The position numbers and the translations under genes are program-made. From positions 1-7,565 of the forward strand of contig JANXXG010000231.1 in assembly GCA_025350745.1 (NCBI GenBank): a stretch of DNA of 7,565 nucleotides, given 5' to 3'. The notes below the pieces were generated by a model that had not been told where the DNA came from, searched no databases, and saw only the letters and a list, made by a program, of their open reading frames with translations. Positions 1-6,830 of the stretch are shown here, one piece after another. Within the stretch, counting starts at the first letter, position 1; each line of letters starts with the position of its first letter. This DNA is from Chloroflexota bacterium (GTDB taxonomy: Bacteria; Chloroflexota; Limnocylindria; P2-11E).

Positions 1-600
1 GGCGTCATCCGCACCGCGACGCCCGAGCTCGCGGAGCTGGCCGCGCGGGCGCTCGCCGAGGCCGGGGTCCGCCTCGTGGAGATCACCCTGACCGTCCCGG
101 ACGCCCTTGAGTTGATCGCGAAGCTCGCGAACGACGACTCGTTCCGGGACACCGGTGCCGTCATCGGCGCCGGGACGGTGCTCAGCGGCACGCAGGCCGA
201 GGAGTCGCTGCTCGCCGGCGCGCGGTTCCTGGTGAGCCCCGCGCTGATCCCCGACATGATCAAGGCGGGGCGGGCGCGCGACGCGATGACGATGCCGGGC
301 ACGCTCACGGCGACCGAGATGGTCGCGGCGGCGGAGGCCGGCGCGGACTTCATCAAGGTCTATCCGGTCGCGACGGTCGGCGGGCCGGCGTACATCGCGA
401 ATATCCGACGGGCCCTGCAGTTTCTCCCCCTCGTCGTGACCGGGAACATCGGCTACGACGAGATCCCCGAGTACCTCAAGGTCGGCGTCGTTGGCTTTGG
501 GATCGGCGGCCCGCTCATCCCGGCCGAGCACCTCGCGAACGGCGATCATGCAGCCCTCGTCAGCAACGCCCGGCGATTCCTCGCGGCCACGCGCGCGTAG
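1..600 (+). CDS. KDPG/KHG-type class I aldolase, 5' partial
   Basis: This is a cytoplasmic class I aldolase of the 2-dehydro-3-deoxyphosphogluconate / 4-hydroxy-2-oxoglutarate aldolase family (Eda/DgoA), which cleaves a 2-keto-3-deoxy acid to pyruvate plus an aldehyde. The frame is open from base 1 and ends at TAG 598-600, giving 199 visible residues. A family member has roughly 205-215, so only a short N-terminus is missing. The GTG at base 76 is internal: the preceding codons already encode the first family helix. Visible landmarks are VEITL with the catalytic Glu at residue 27, GAGTVL at 56-61, a VSP segment, and DFIKVYP with the Schiff-base Lys at 119. Positions that usually bind substrate differ: Thr31 stands where E. 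coli Eda has Arg49, the phosphate loop reads TGNI (Asn149) instead of TGGI, and the final loop reads GGP (Pro171) instead of GGS. The family is secure; the substrate is not. GH15 starts 6 bases downstream. Confidence 0.93.
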   Translation, partial: GVIRTATPELAELAARALAEAGVRLVEITLTVPDALELIAKLANDDSFRDTGAVIGAGTVLSGTQAEESLLAGARFLVSPALIPDMIKAGRARDAMTMPGTLTATEMVAAAEAGADFIKVYPVATVGGPAYIANIRRALQFLPLVVTGNIGYDEIPEYLKVGVVGFGIGGPLIPAEHLANGDHAALVSNARRFLAATRA

Positions 601-606
601 CGGGAG

Positions 607-2622
607 ATGCCGCGGGATCTACCGCTCGGGAACGGCGACCTCCTCGTCACCTTCGACTCGCGCTACCAGCTTCGTGACATCTATTACCCGCAGGTCGGCC
701 TCGAGAACCACACCGGTGGCGAGCCCTGCCGCTTCGGCGTATGGGCCGACGGTCTCTTCTCATGGACGGGCGACGACGGCTGGGAGCGCGACCTGCGATT
801 CGCCCACGAGACCCTGGTCAGCGAAGTCACTCTCGGACACAGCGCCCTCGGCATGCGGATCCGCTGCCGCGACACGGTGGATTTCGACCGGAACCTTTAC
901 CTGAAGGAGGTCACGGTCGAGGACGTCACCGGACGCGACCGTGATGTCCGGCTGTTCCAGCACTTCGACGCGCACCTCTGGGGCAACGACATCGGCGATT
1001 CCGCGTTCTACGACCCGCGGACCCGAGGGATCGTGCACTACAAGGGCCGCCGCTATTTCCTGATCACCGGCGTGAACGCGAAGGGCGAGTCCGGCCTCAC
1101 GTCCTTTGCGATCGGGTTGAAGGAGGCCCTCGGCCGCGAGGGCACCTGGCGGGACGCGGAGGACGGTGACCTCTCGCGCAACCTCGTGGCCCAGGGCTCC
1201 ATCGACAGCGTCGGGATGCTCGGGCTGCGGGTGCCGGCGAATGGGCTGGCCACCGCGACCTTCGTCATCGCCGCGGGCCAGACCTACGACGAGGTCCGCG
1301 ATCTGGACAAGCTGGTTCGCGAGCGCGGGGCGGGGTCCTTTCTGTCCCGGACCGGCGACTACTGGAACCTCTGGGCGAACAAGGACGAGACGATCGCCGA
1401 GCACCTGCCGGAACCGCTCATCCACCTCTACAAGCAGTCGACGCTGATCATCCGGACGCAGGTCGACAACCGCGGCGCGATCATCGCCGGGAACGATTCG
1501 GACGTCCTTCGATTCAACCGCGATACGTACTCGTACCTCTGGCCGCGCGATGGGGCGCTCGTCGCGCACGCGCTGGATCTCGCCGGATATGGCGAGGTCA
1601 CCCGGCGGTTCTTCTATCTCTGCGGAGAGCTCATGACCCGCGACGGCTACCTGCTGCATAAGTACAACCCGGACGGTTCGGTCGGCTCGTCGTGGCACGC
1701 GTGGTCGACGCCGGACGGCCGGCTCGAGCTCCCGATCCAGGAAGACGAGACCGGCCTCCCCATCTGGGCCCTCTGGCAGCACTACGACCGCGATCGGGAC
1801 ATCGAGTTCGTGCGGCCGCTGTATCGGAAGCTCGTCCGCACCGGCGCCGACTTCATGTCCAGCTACCGCGAGCCGCGAACGAAGCTGCCGGCTCCGTCAT
1901 TCGACCTCTGGGAGGAGCGCCGCGGCATCCACGCGTTCACCACGGCTGCGGTCTGGGCGGGCCTCACGGCCGCGCGGGACTTCGCGGCGGCATTCGGGCA
2001 GCACGACCTGTCGAAGCGATACGGGACCGCGGCCGAGGAGATCAAAGCCGCGGCGCTCACCCACCTCTACGACGAGGAGCGGGGCCGCTTCGTGCGTACC
2101 GTCACCGTCCTGCCCGACGGCACCATCACAAAGGACGCCACGCTCGACATGTCCATCGCCGGCATCTTCCTCTTCGGCATGCTCCCCGCCGACGACCCTC
2201 GCGTGGTCGCGACAATGGCGGCCCTCGAATCGCGGCTCTGGGTCAACACCGCGATCGGCGGGTTCGCGCGCTACGAGAACGACAACTATTTCCAGCAGTC
2301 GCAGGACATCCCCAACGTGCCGGGGAACCCGTGGTTCGTCGCCACGCTCTGGGTGGCCGAGCACCACATCGCGGCCGCGAAGACGCTCGCGGACCTTGAT
2401 CGACCGCGCGAGCTCCTTGAGTGGTGCGCGACGAAGGCGAACCGGTCCGGCGTGCTCGCCGAGCAGGTGCATCCCCTGACGGGCGACCCCATGTCGGTGG
2501 CTCCCCTGACCTGGTCGCACGCCGCATACGTCGGCGCAGTCCAGCGCTACGCGCGCCGGTCGCACCTCCTGAAGGACCGGCTGCGCGCGCGAGCCAAGAG
2601 CGCCGGCGAGGTCATCGCCTGA
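607..2622 (+). CDS. Glycoside hydrolase family 15 (glucoamylase/trehalase-like)
   Basis: A 671-residue inverting alpha-glucosidase of family GH15, the family of bacterial glucoamylases and some trehalases. An N-terminal beta-sandwich domain covers about residues 1-270 and an (alpha/alpha)6 catalytic barrel about 280-660. Landmarks are WPRD at 312-315, DLWEE with the expected general acid Glu436, and AEQ with the expected general base Glu619 near the C-terminus; the pair matches E179/E400 of fungal glucoamylase. There is no signal peptide, so it should act in the cytoplasm on stored glycogen, imported maltodextrin or trehalose. The ATG at 607 is preferred because MPRDLPLGNG is the usual beginning of this bacterial subgroup. 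The GGGAG before it touches the ATG, too close for a normal Shine-Dalgarno site, so translation may be coupled to the aldolase 6 bases upstream. The stop is TGA, the only non-TAG stop in the window. Glucoamylase versus trehalase cannot be decided here. Confidence 0.93.
   Translation: MPRDLPLGNGDLLVTFDSRYQLRDIYYPQVGLENHTGGEPCRFGVWADGLFSWTGDDGWERDLRFAHETLVSEVTLGHSALGMRIRCRDTVDFDRNLYLKEVTVEDVTGRDRDVRLFQHFDAHLWGNDIGDSAFYDPRTRGIVHYKGRRYFLITGVNAKGESGLTSFAIGLKEALGREGTWRDAEDGDLSRNLVAQGSIDSVGMLGLRVPANGLATATFVIAAGQTYDEVRDLDKLVRERGAGSFLSRTGDYWNLWANKDETIAEHLPEPLIHLYKQSTLIIRTQVDNRGAIIAGNDSDVLRFNRDTYSYLWPRDGALVAHALDLAGYGEVTRRFFYLCGELMTRDGYLLHKYNPDGSVGSSWHAWSTPDGRLELPIQEDETGLPIWALWQHYDRDRDIEFVRPLYRKLVRTGADFMSSYREPRTKLPAPSFDLWEERRGIHAFTTAAVWAGLTAARDFAAAFGQHDLSKRYGTAAEEIKAAALTHLYDEERGRFVRTVTVLPDGTITKDATLDMSIAGIFLFGMLPADDPRVVATMAALESRLWVNTAIGGFARYENDNYFQQSQDIPNVPGNPWFVATLWVAEHHIAAAKTLADLDRPRELLEWCATKANRSGVLAEQVHPLTGDPMSVAPLTWSHAAYVGAVQRYARRSHLLKDRLRARAKSAGEVIA
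2608..2612 (+). promoter_or_regulatory. Shine-Dalgarno site for the CTG-started lipoprotein
   Basis: GAGGT lies six bases before the proposed CTG start at 2619, inside the last codons of the GH15 gene. It matches the 3' part of the AGGAGGT consensus at good spacing and helps decide the start, because no ATG, GTG or TTG is in frame nearby. Confidence 0.5.
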
Positions 2623-3584
2623 AGCGGGCCCTCGCGGTCATCGCGCTCGTGCTCGCGTCCTGCAGCCCATCGACGCCGCCGCCGCCGGCCCTCGGAGCGT
2701 GCGCGCGGGCCACGTTCATCCTCGCAAACCCGGCGGGCCTCCTCTGCCTGGACGACAGCGCGAACGTCCTTGGACGGGTGGTCGAGCTGCCGCCGACGGC
2801 GGCCCCCGCGCTGCCTTCGCTGAGCTTCGATCGGAAGCAGGTGCTGTTCGCCCTGACCAAGGGCTCGGATCCGAAGACCGGTTTCGGCACCGACATCTAC
2901 GCGGTGAACCTGGATGGCACGGATCTGCACGCGGTCGTCGCCCACGAGTCGGAGAACGTCTTCTACGACACGCCTCGGTACGACCCGACGGGTGCGTTCC
3001 TGTACTTCCACCGCAACGCCGCCATCGTGACCAACGGCACATACGTCGGCAACGAGTCGACGATCGAACGGCTGAATGTGAAGACCGGTGAGCGATCGCG
3101 GATCCTGACGAACGCCGCGGATCCGTCCCTGTCGCCGGACGGGAAGCTGCTGACGTTCGTGCACCTGACCAAGGATGGCCAGAGCGACAACATCTGGACG
3201 GCGAATAGCGACGGGACGAATGCGCACGTCCTGTTCAAGGACACGTTCTTCTATGTCCAGGCCCCCCGATTTTCGCCGGCGACCGGGGACATCGTGTTCA
3301 GCGCCGCCGGGCACACCGCGCCGAAGGCCAGCGACCGGTACCTGCCGCACGGGGCCCACCTCGGTATCCCGTCCGAGATCTTCGGGGTGAAGGCGGACGG
3401 GACCGGCCTCCGGTCGCTCGCCCAGACCGGCGACGACACCTTCCCGGCGTGGTCGCTGGACGGCTCGCGCCTCGCGTTCGTGTCGACGGGCGGATTCTTC
3501 GAGATGTCGATGACCGACTTCTCGATCAAGACGCTCGCGTCCGGACAGAACTTCTTCTTCGGCGACATCGCCTGGCTCAAATAG
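2619..3584 (+). CDS. TolB-like beta-propeller lipoprotein
   Basis: A predicted exported lipoprotein of about 321 residues. Read from CTG 2619, the N-terminus is a textbook short lipoprotein signal: Lys2-Arg3, a hydrophobic stretch at 4-13, and the lipobox LASC with the lipidated Cys at 15. A Pro-rich linker (residues 17-23) follows. The rest resembles WD40-like (PD40/TolB) propeller blades: DGT turns at residues 99-101, 198-200 and 260-262, SPDGK at 172-176 and LDGSRLAF beginning at 280. Cys28 and Cys43 could form a disulfide after export. The frame is also open upstream to GTG codons at 2421/2424, but that would add about 66 Arg- and Pro-rich residues that are a shadow of GH15. Its CTG overlaps the GH15 stop as CTGA, a typical coupling arrangement. 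Such propellers bind proteins or ligands; no partner is identifiable. The product class is fairly sure, the start codon moderately so. Confidence 0.85.
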   Translation: MKRALAVIALVLASCSPSTPPPPALGACARATFILANPAGLLCLDDSANVLGRVVELPPTAAPALPSLSFDRKQVLFALTKGSDPKTGFGTDIYAVNLDGTDLHAVVAHESENVFYDTPRYDPTGAFLYFHRNAAIVTNGTYVGNESTIERLNVKTGERSRILTNAADPSLSPDGKLLTFVHLTKDGQSDNIWTANSDGTNAHVLFKDTFFYVQAPRFSPATGDIVFSAAGHTAPKASDRYLPHGAHLGIPSEIFGVKADGTGLRSLAQTGDDTFPAWSLDGSRLAFVSTGGFFEMSMTDFSIKTLASGQNFFFGDIAWLK

Positions 3585-3591
3585 CCGCCTG

Positions 3592-4851
3592 ATGCGGCTC
3601 CCAGCAGGCCTTTCGCCGCTGCGGCACCGCGACTTCGCGCTCTACTGGGTCGGTCAGTGCGTGTCCCAGGTCGGGTCGTTCATCGAGATGACCGCGACGA
3701 CCTACCTGCTCTACGCGATCACGAGCTCACCCGTGCTCCTTGGTCTCGGCGGCCTCACCCGCGCCGTCCCGATCCTGACTTTGGCGCTCTTCGGCGGGGC
3801 GCTCGCGGACCGGGTCGACCGGAAGCGGCTCCTCATGTTCACCCAGGCCTCCCAGGTCCTCACCAGCCTGCTGCTCGGGACCCTGGTCGTCACCGGCTCG
3901 ATCCAGTTCTGGCACATCTACGTCATTGGCTTCATCAACTCCACGCTCGCCGCGTTCGATGCCCCGGCCCGGAACTCCTTCTATCCCTCGCTGATCCCCA
4001 GAGCTGAGTTCCAGAACGCGGTCGCGCTCAGCTCCGTCATCTTCCGGCTGTCGACGCTCCTCGGTCCCGCGATCGCGGGCATCCTCATCGCGACGGTCGG
4101 GCCGGCCAGCCCGTTCTTCGTCAACGCGGCGAGCTATTTCGGTCTCATCGGCGCGTTGCTCCTCATCAGGACGAAGGCCTTCGCGGCGACCGGTCCGCGG
4201 ACCTCCCTGAGGAGCGCGATGCGGGGCGGCCTCCAGTACGCGATGCGGAGCCCGGTGCTCCCGCTGATCCTCGGGACCGAGGCGGTGCTGTCACTCTTCG
4301 GCCACAACAGCGCGCTCGTCACGATCTTCGCGCGGGACGTCCTGCACGTCGGCCCCGAGGGCCTCGGGCTGCTGCTGTCGGCGGTCGGCGCGGGAGCGAT
4401 CGTCGGGACGTTCGTGCTCATCGGTACCGGCGAGCTCCGACGGAAGGGCGCGATCATGATCTTCGCCGGCCTTTTGTACGCGGCGGCCCTGGTCGCGTTC
4501 TCCTTCTCCACATCGTTCGCCCTGTCGATCGCCGTCCTGTTCGTCCTCGGCTTCGCCGACTCGTTCTGGGGCGCGATGCGGAATACGATCATCCAGCTCG
4601 CGGCGACGGACGCGTTCCGCGGCCGGATCACGTCGCTCGTCACGTTCACGAGCCGCGGCCTGACGAACACCGGCCAGATCGAGACCGGCGGGATCATCGC
4701 CGCAGTCGGCCCGGCCGTGGGCGGAGCGATCAACGGGATCGTGATCGGCACCGCCGTCGTGCTCATCGCGGTGCGCTCAAGACGACTTCGGGACTTCACG
4801 TCATCGGCCCAGACCGACATCGCGGAGCCCGTGGCACCCCAGCCCGGCTAG
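3592..4851 (+). CDS. MFS transporter, EntS-like (MFS_3) family
   Basis: A 419-residue inner-membrane major facilitator protein with alternating hydrophobic segments consistent with about 12 helices. The opening LRHRDFALYW and first helix (about residues 15-43) are typical of the EntS/MFS_3 group of proton-driven exporters. The family motif A between helices 2 and 3 is clear: GGALADRVDRKR, with Asp73, Arg74 and the basic run Arg77-Arg79. A second conserved stretch, NSTLAAFDAPARNSF, follows helix 4 and is also characteristic. The tail after about residue 395 is polar and probably cytoplasmic. The ATG at 3592 fits the family N-terminus. It lies 7 bases after the lipoprotein stop with no recognisable Shine-Dalgarno site, which suggests translational coupling. 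Members export siderophores, drugs or metabolites; the substrate here cannot be read from sequence. The TAG stop shares the tetramer CTAG with the oppositely oriented adenosine deaminase. Confidence 0.9.
   Translation: MRLPAGLSPLRHRDFALYWVGQCVSQVGSFIEMTATTYLLYAITSSPVLLGLGGLTRAVPILTLALFGGALADRVDRKRLLMFTQASQVLTSLLLGTLVVTGSIQFWHIYVIGFINSTLAAFDAPARNSFYPSLIPRAEFQNAVALSSVIFRLSTLLGPAIAGILIATVGPASPFFVNAASYFGLIGALLLIRTKAFAATGPRTSLRSAMRGGLQYAMRSPVLPLILGTEAVLSLFGHNSALVTIFARDVLHVGPEGLGLLLSAVGAGAIVGTFVLIGTGELRRKGAIMIFAGLLYAAALVAFSFSTSFALSIAVLFVLGFADSFWGAMRNTIIQLAATDAFRGRITSLVTFTSRGLTNTGQIETGGIIAAVGPAVGGAINGIVIGTAVVLIAVRSRRLRDFTSSAQTDIAEPVAPQPG
4848..4851. other. Convergent CTAG stop overlap (MFS / adenosine deaminase)
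   Basis: The palindrome CTAG contains both stop codons: TAG 4849-4851 on the forward strand for the transporter, and TAG on the reverse strand (4850-4848) for the deaminase. No hairpin-plus-T-run terminator fits here, so the transcripts must end inside, or read through, the opposite gene. Confidence 0.95.
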
Positions 4852-5960
4852 ACGCTCGGCGGCAGCGAGTAGGCCGCGAGCGCTGGCTCGCCGCGGAGCT
4901 TCGCGTATCCGGGCTTGATCTTGTCGTAGATGATCCTGACCCGCTCGTCGTACCCGAGGAACGCGCTCTTCATCGCGTTGATCGAAAGGCGCTCGATCTC
5001 GTCGATGGTGAGCCCGAGCGTCGCCGAGAGCCGCTGGAGCTCCTCGGACAGCGTGATCGCGCTCATGAGCCGGTTGTCCGTGTTCACAGTGACCCGCAGC
5101 TTTTGCGCGAGGAAATGGCGGATCGGGTGCTCGGCGAGGGACGCGACGGCGCCCGTATCCACGTTGCTCGACGGGCAGACCTCGAGCGGGATGCGGTGAT
5201 CGCGGATGTACGTCGCCAGCGGTCCGAGCTTCACGACCCGACCGTCATCGATCGCCATGTCCTCCACCAGCCGGACCCCGTGACCGATGCGGTGCGCGCC
5301 GCAGTACTGGAGCGCCTGCCAGATGGACGGCGGACCGAAGGCTTCGCCGGCGTGGATCGTGATGCTGAAGTTCTGCTGCCGGCAGTACTGGAACGCCTCC
5401 AAGTGCGCCTTCGGCGGGTGCCCGGCCTCTTCGCCCGCGATGTCGAACCCGACGCAGCCTCGATCGCGGAAGGCGACGGCGAGCTCAGCCATCTCGAGGG
5501 AGTCGGTCCGATCGCGCATCGCACAGACGATCTGACGTATGACGATCGCGTGATCCCGCTCGGCACGGTCGAAGCCGCGAGCGACCGCCGCGACGACCTG
5601 CTCGAGGTTCATGCCCCGCTGTGTCGAGAAGATCGGCGCGTAGCGCACCTCGGCGTACACGACGCCGTCGTGGGCGAGATCCTCGCCGCACTCGTAGGCG
5701 ACGCGCTCGACGGCGTCCGGGGTCTGCATCACCGCGATCGTGTGGGCGAAGCCGCGCAGGTAGAGCGGTAGCGATCCGGATGCCGCGCTCGCGTGGAACC
5801 AGCGTCCGAGCTCCAGGGGATCCGCTGTCGGCAACCCGGTGTACCCCTGCTCGCGCGCGAGCTCGACGATCGTCGCGGGACGCAGGCCACCATCGAGGTG
5901 ATCGTGGAGCAGCACTTTCGGCGCGGATCGGAGGATCTCGAGCGGGACCATCGATGACAT
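4848..5960 (-). CDS. add: Adenosine deaminase
   Basis: A 370-residue zinc-dependent adenosine deaminase of the amidohydrolase superfamily, converting adenosine or deoxyadenosine to the inosine form in the cytoplasm. All metal and catalytic positions are visible: His19 and His21 in LLHDHLDGG, His203 and catalytic Glu206 in TIHAGEAFG, His227 in HRIGHG, and Asp295 in NTDNRLM. Asn296 replaces the second Asp of the mammalian enzyme; I recall this as the usual state in the Streptomyces-like bacterial group, so it is not a defect. The start is taken at ATG 5960-5958 (MSSMVP), with GGGGG (5969-5965) as a possible ribosome site. A longer reading to 6131 would run deep into the opposite hydrolase gene and has no family similarity. 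The next ATG, at 5951, lacks a ribosome site. It sits two genes from a purine nucleoside phosphorylase that would use its product. Confidence 0.94.
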   Translation of the reverse strand: MSSMVPLEILRSAPKVLLHDHLDGGLRPATIVELAREQGYTGLPTADPLELGRWFHASAASGSLPLYLRGFAHTIAVMQTPDAVERVAYECGEDLAHDGVVYAEVRYAPIFSTQRGMNLEQVVAAVARGFDRAERDHAIVIRQIVCAMRDRTDSLEMAELAVAFRDRGCVGFDIAGEEAGHPPKAHLEAFQYCRQQNFSITIHAGEAFGPPSIWQALQYCGAHRIGHGVRLVEDMAIDDGRVVKLGPLATYIRDHRIPLEVCPSSNVDTGAVASLAEHPIRHFLAQKLRVTVNTDNRLMSAITLSEELQRLSATLGLTIDEIERLSINAMKSAFLGYDERVRIIYDKIKPGYAKLRGEPALAAYSLPPSV

Positions 5961-5969
5961 GATGCCCCC
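5961..5969. other. Nine-base divergent gap between two start codons
   Basis: Only nine bases separate the ATG of the deaminase (reverse) from the GTG of the hydrolase (forward). Each promoter must therefore lie inside the other gene's coding region. On the forward strand CATGAT at 5958-5963 ends seven bases before the GTG and matches four of six -10 positions. No convincing -35 is seen on either strand. Confidence 0.8.
5965..5969 (-). promoter_or_regulatory. Possible ribosome binding site of adenosine deaminase
   Basis: On the reverse strand GGGGG lies four bases before the ATG at 5960. It is a short, purine-only site rather than a good consensus match, but it favours this start over the ATG at 5951, which has nothing comparable. 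Confidence 0.35.
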
Positions 5970-6830
5970 GTGGACGGAATAACGGAGCGAACGGTCGACG
6001 TCGGCGACGGGATCGCGCTCCACGTGCGCGAGCTGGGGAGCGGGCCGCTGGTGGTGCTGCTCCATGGCTTTCCGGACTGCTCGCACACCTGGCGCCATCA
6101 GCTCCCGGCCCTCGCGAACAGGGGCTTTCACGTCGTCGCGCCCGACCTGCGCGGCTACGACGGCTCATCGCGACCGAGCGGCGTGCGCGCGTACGGGGTC
6201 GGCCTCCTCGCGGCCGACATCGCGGGTCTCGTGACGGCGCTCGGCGAGACGCAGGCTGACCTCGTCGCCCACGACTGGGGCGGGGGCGTCGCATGGACCT
6301 TCGCGATGCGGCATCCCAAGATGCTGCGGCGCTTGGCCGTGCTGAACGCGCCGCACCCGGCGACATTCACGCGCCACCTTCGCTCGCTGCGGCAGCTGCG
6401 GCGAAGCTGGTACATGTTCGCGTTCCAGCTGCCCGTGATGCCCGAGGCCGGATTGGCGCGCAACGACTTCGCGTCGCTCCGCCAGGTCTTCCGCGCGGCA
6501 TCGGTGCGTCCAGGCGCGTTCACTCCCGACGATATCGAACGGCACATCGACGCCCTTCGCCCGCCGGGCGCGCTCACCGCTGCGATCAACTACTACCGCG
6601 CGGCGTTCCGGGATCTTGGCCCGCATGCGGCACCGCCGCGTCGCGTGAACGCGCCTGTCCTCGTGCTCTGGGGCGAGCAGGACCGGTTCCTCGGTCCGGA
6701 GCTCGCCGAGGCCGGCTCCGAGTGGGTCCCGAACGCGCGTGTGCGACGGGTGCCCGAGGCCGGCCACTGGATCCAGCACGACGTGCCCGAGCTCGTCAAC
6801 GACGAGCTCGTCCGATTCTTGTCGGGCTAG
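5970..6830 (+). CDS. Alpha/beta hydrolase, epoxide-hydrolase-like
   Basis: A 286-residue alpha/beta-hydrolase with the features of the soluble epoxide hydrolase group, which open epoxides to diols through an Asp ester intermediate. The oxyanion motif HGFPD is at residues 32-36. The nucleophile is Asp102 in AHDWGGG; the Asp-Trp pair separates it from lipases (Ser) and from fluoroacetate dehalogenases (usually DRGG). Asp238 (WGEQD) and His266 (AGHW) complete the triad. The cap carries candidate proton-donor tyrosines, Tyr148 in SWYMFAFQLP and Tyr209 in NYYR, both expected in epoxide hydrolases. There is no signal peptide, so it is cytosolic. The start is GTG 5970, nine bases from the divergent deaminase; nothing resembling a Shine-Dalgarno site precedes it, so leaderless initiation is possible. 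Its TAG stop shares CTAG with the convergent phosphorylase. A related haloalkane dehalogenase role is less likely. The natural substrate is unknown. Confidence 0.87.
   Translation: MDGITERTVDVGDGIALHVRELGSGPLVVLLHGFPDCSHTWRHQLPALANRGFHVVAPDLRGYDGSSRPSGVRAYGVGLLAADIAGLVTALGETQADLVAHDWGGGVAWTFAMRHPKMLRRLAVLNAPHPATFTRHLRSLRQLRRSWYMFAFQLPVMPEAGLARNDFASLRQVFRAASVRPGAFTPDDIERHIDALRPPGALTAAINYYRAAFRDLGPHAAPPRRVNAPVLVLWGEQDRFLGPELAEAGSEWVPNARVRRVPEAGHWIQHDVPELVNDELVRFLSG
6827..6830. other. Convergent CTAG stop overlap (hydrolase / phosphorylase)
   Basis: A second CTAG holds both stop codons of a convergent pair: TAG 6828-6830 for the alpha/beta hydrolase and reverse-strand TAG (6829-6827) for the phosphorylase. 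The geometry is identical to the junction at 4848-4851, and again no terminator hairpin is present. Confidence 0.95.

Noticed and set aside
491..904. 137-codon forward frame across the aldolase/GH15 junction
   Set aside because: Ser-, Arg- and Thr-rich out-of-frame reading of two real genes, with no domain.
760..1782. 340-codon open frame on the reverse strand inside GH15
   Set aside because: It is antisense to a gene with clear catalytic motifs. The product is Arg- and Val-rich with no recognisable domain, as expected when GC-biased codons are read backwards.
1897..2565. 222-codon reverse-strand open frame inside GH15
   Set aside because: Low-complexity Arg/Gly/Val product in the shadow of the catalytic domain, with no family similarity.
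2421..2618. GTG start at 2421 giving a 66-residue N-terminal extension on the lipoprotein
   Set aside because: The extension is an Arg- and Pro-rich shadow of the GH15 C-terminus and would bury a perfect lipoprotein signal peptide.
2670..2690. CCG-rich run that looks like a small tandem repeat
   Set aside because: It encodes the Pro-rich linker after the lipobox and is too short and irregular to be a separate repeat element.
2547..3359. 270-codon reverse-strand open frame under the lipoprotein
   Set aside because: It is a mirror of the propeller frame, Arg- and Val-rich, and overlaps two well-supported genes.
5103..5771. 222-codon forward open frame inside adenosine deaminase
   Set aside because: It is antisense to an enzyme with all metal ligands intact, and its composition is typical of a shadow frame.
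5962..5982. Six-codon forward reading frame (ATG to TAA, MPPWTE) overlapping the hydrolase GTG
   Set aside because: It is short enough to arise by chance, has no ribosome site, and leaves no evidence of translation. It is at most a coupling curiosity.
5961..6131. Extended adenosine deaminase N-terminus starting at 6131
   Set aside because: It would overlap the hydrolase by about 160 bases, and the added 57 residues do not resemble the family, which begins near MSSMVP.
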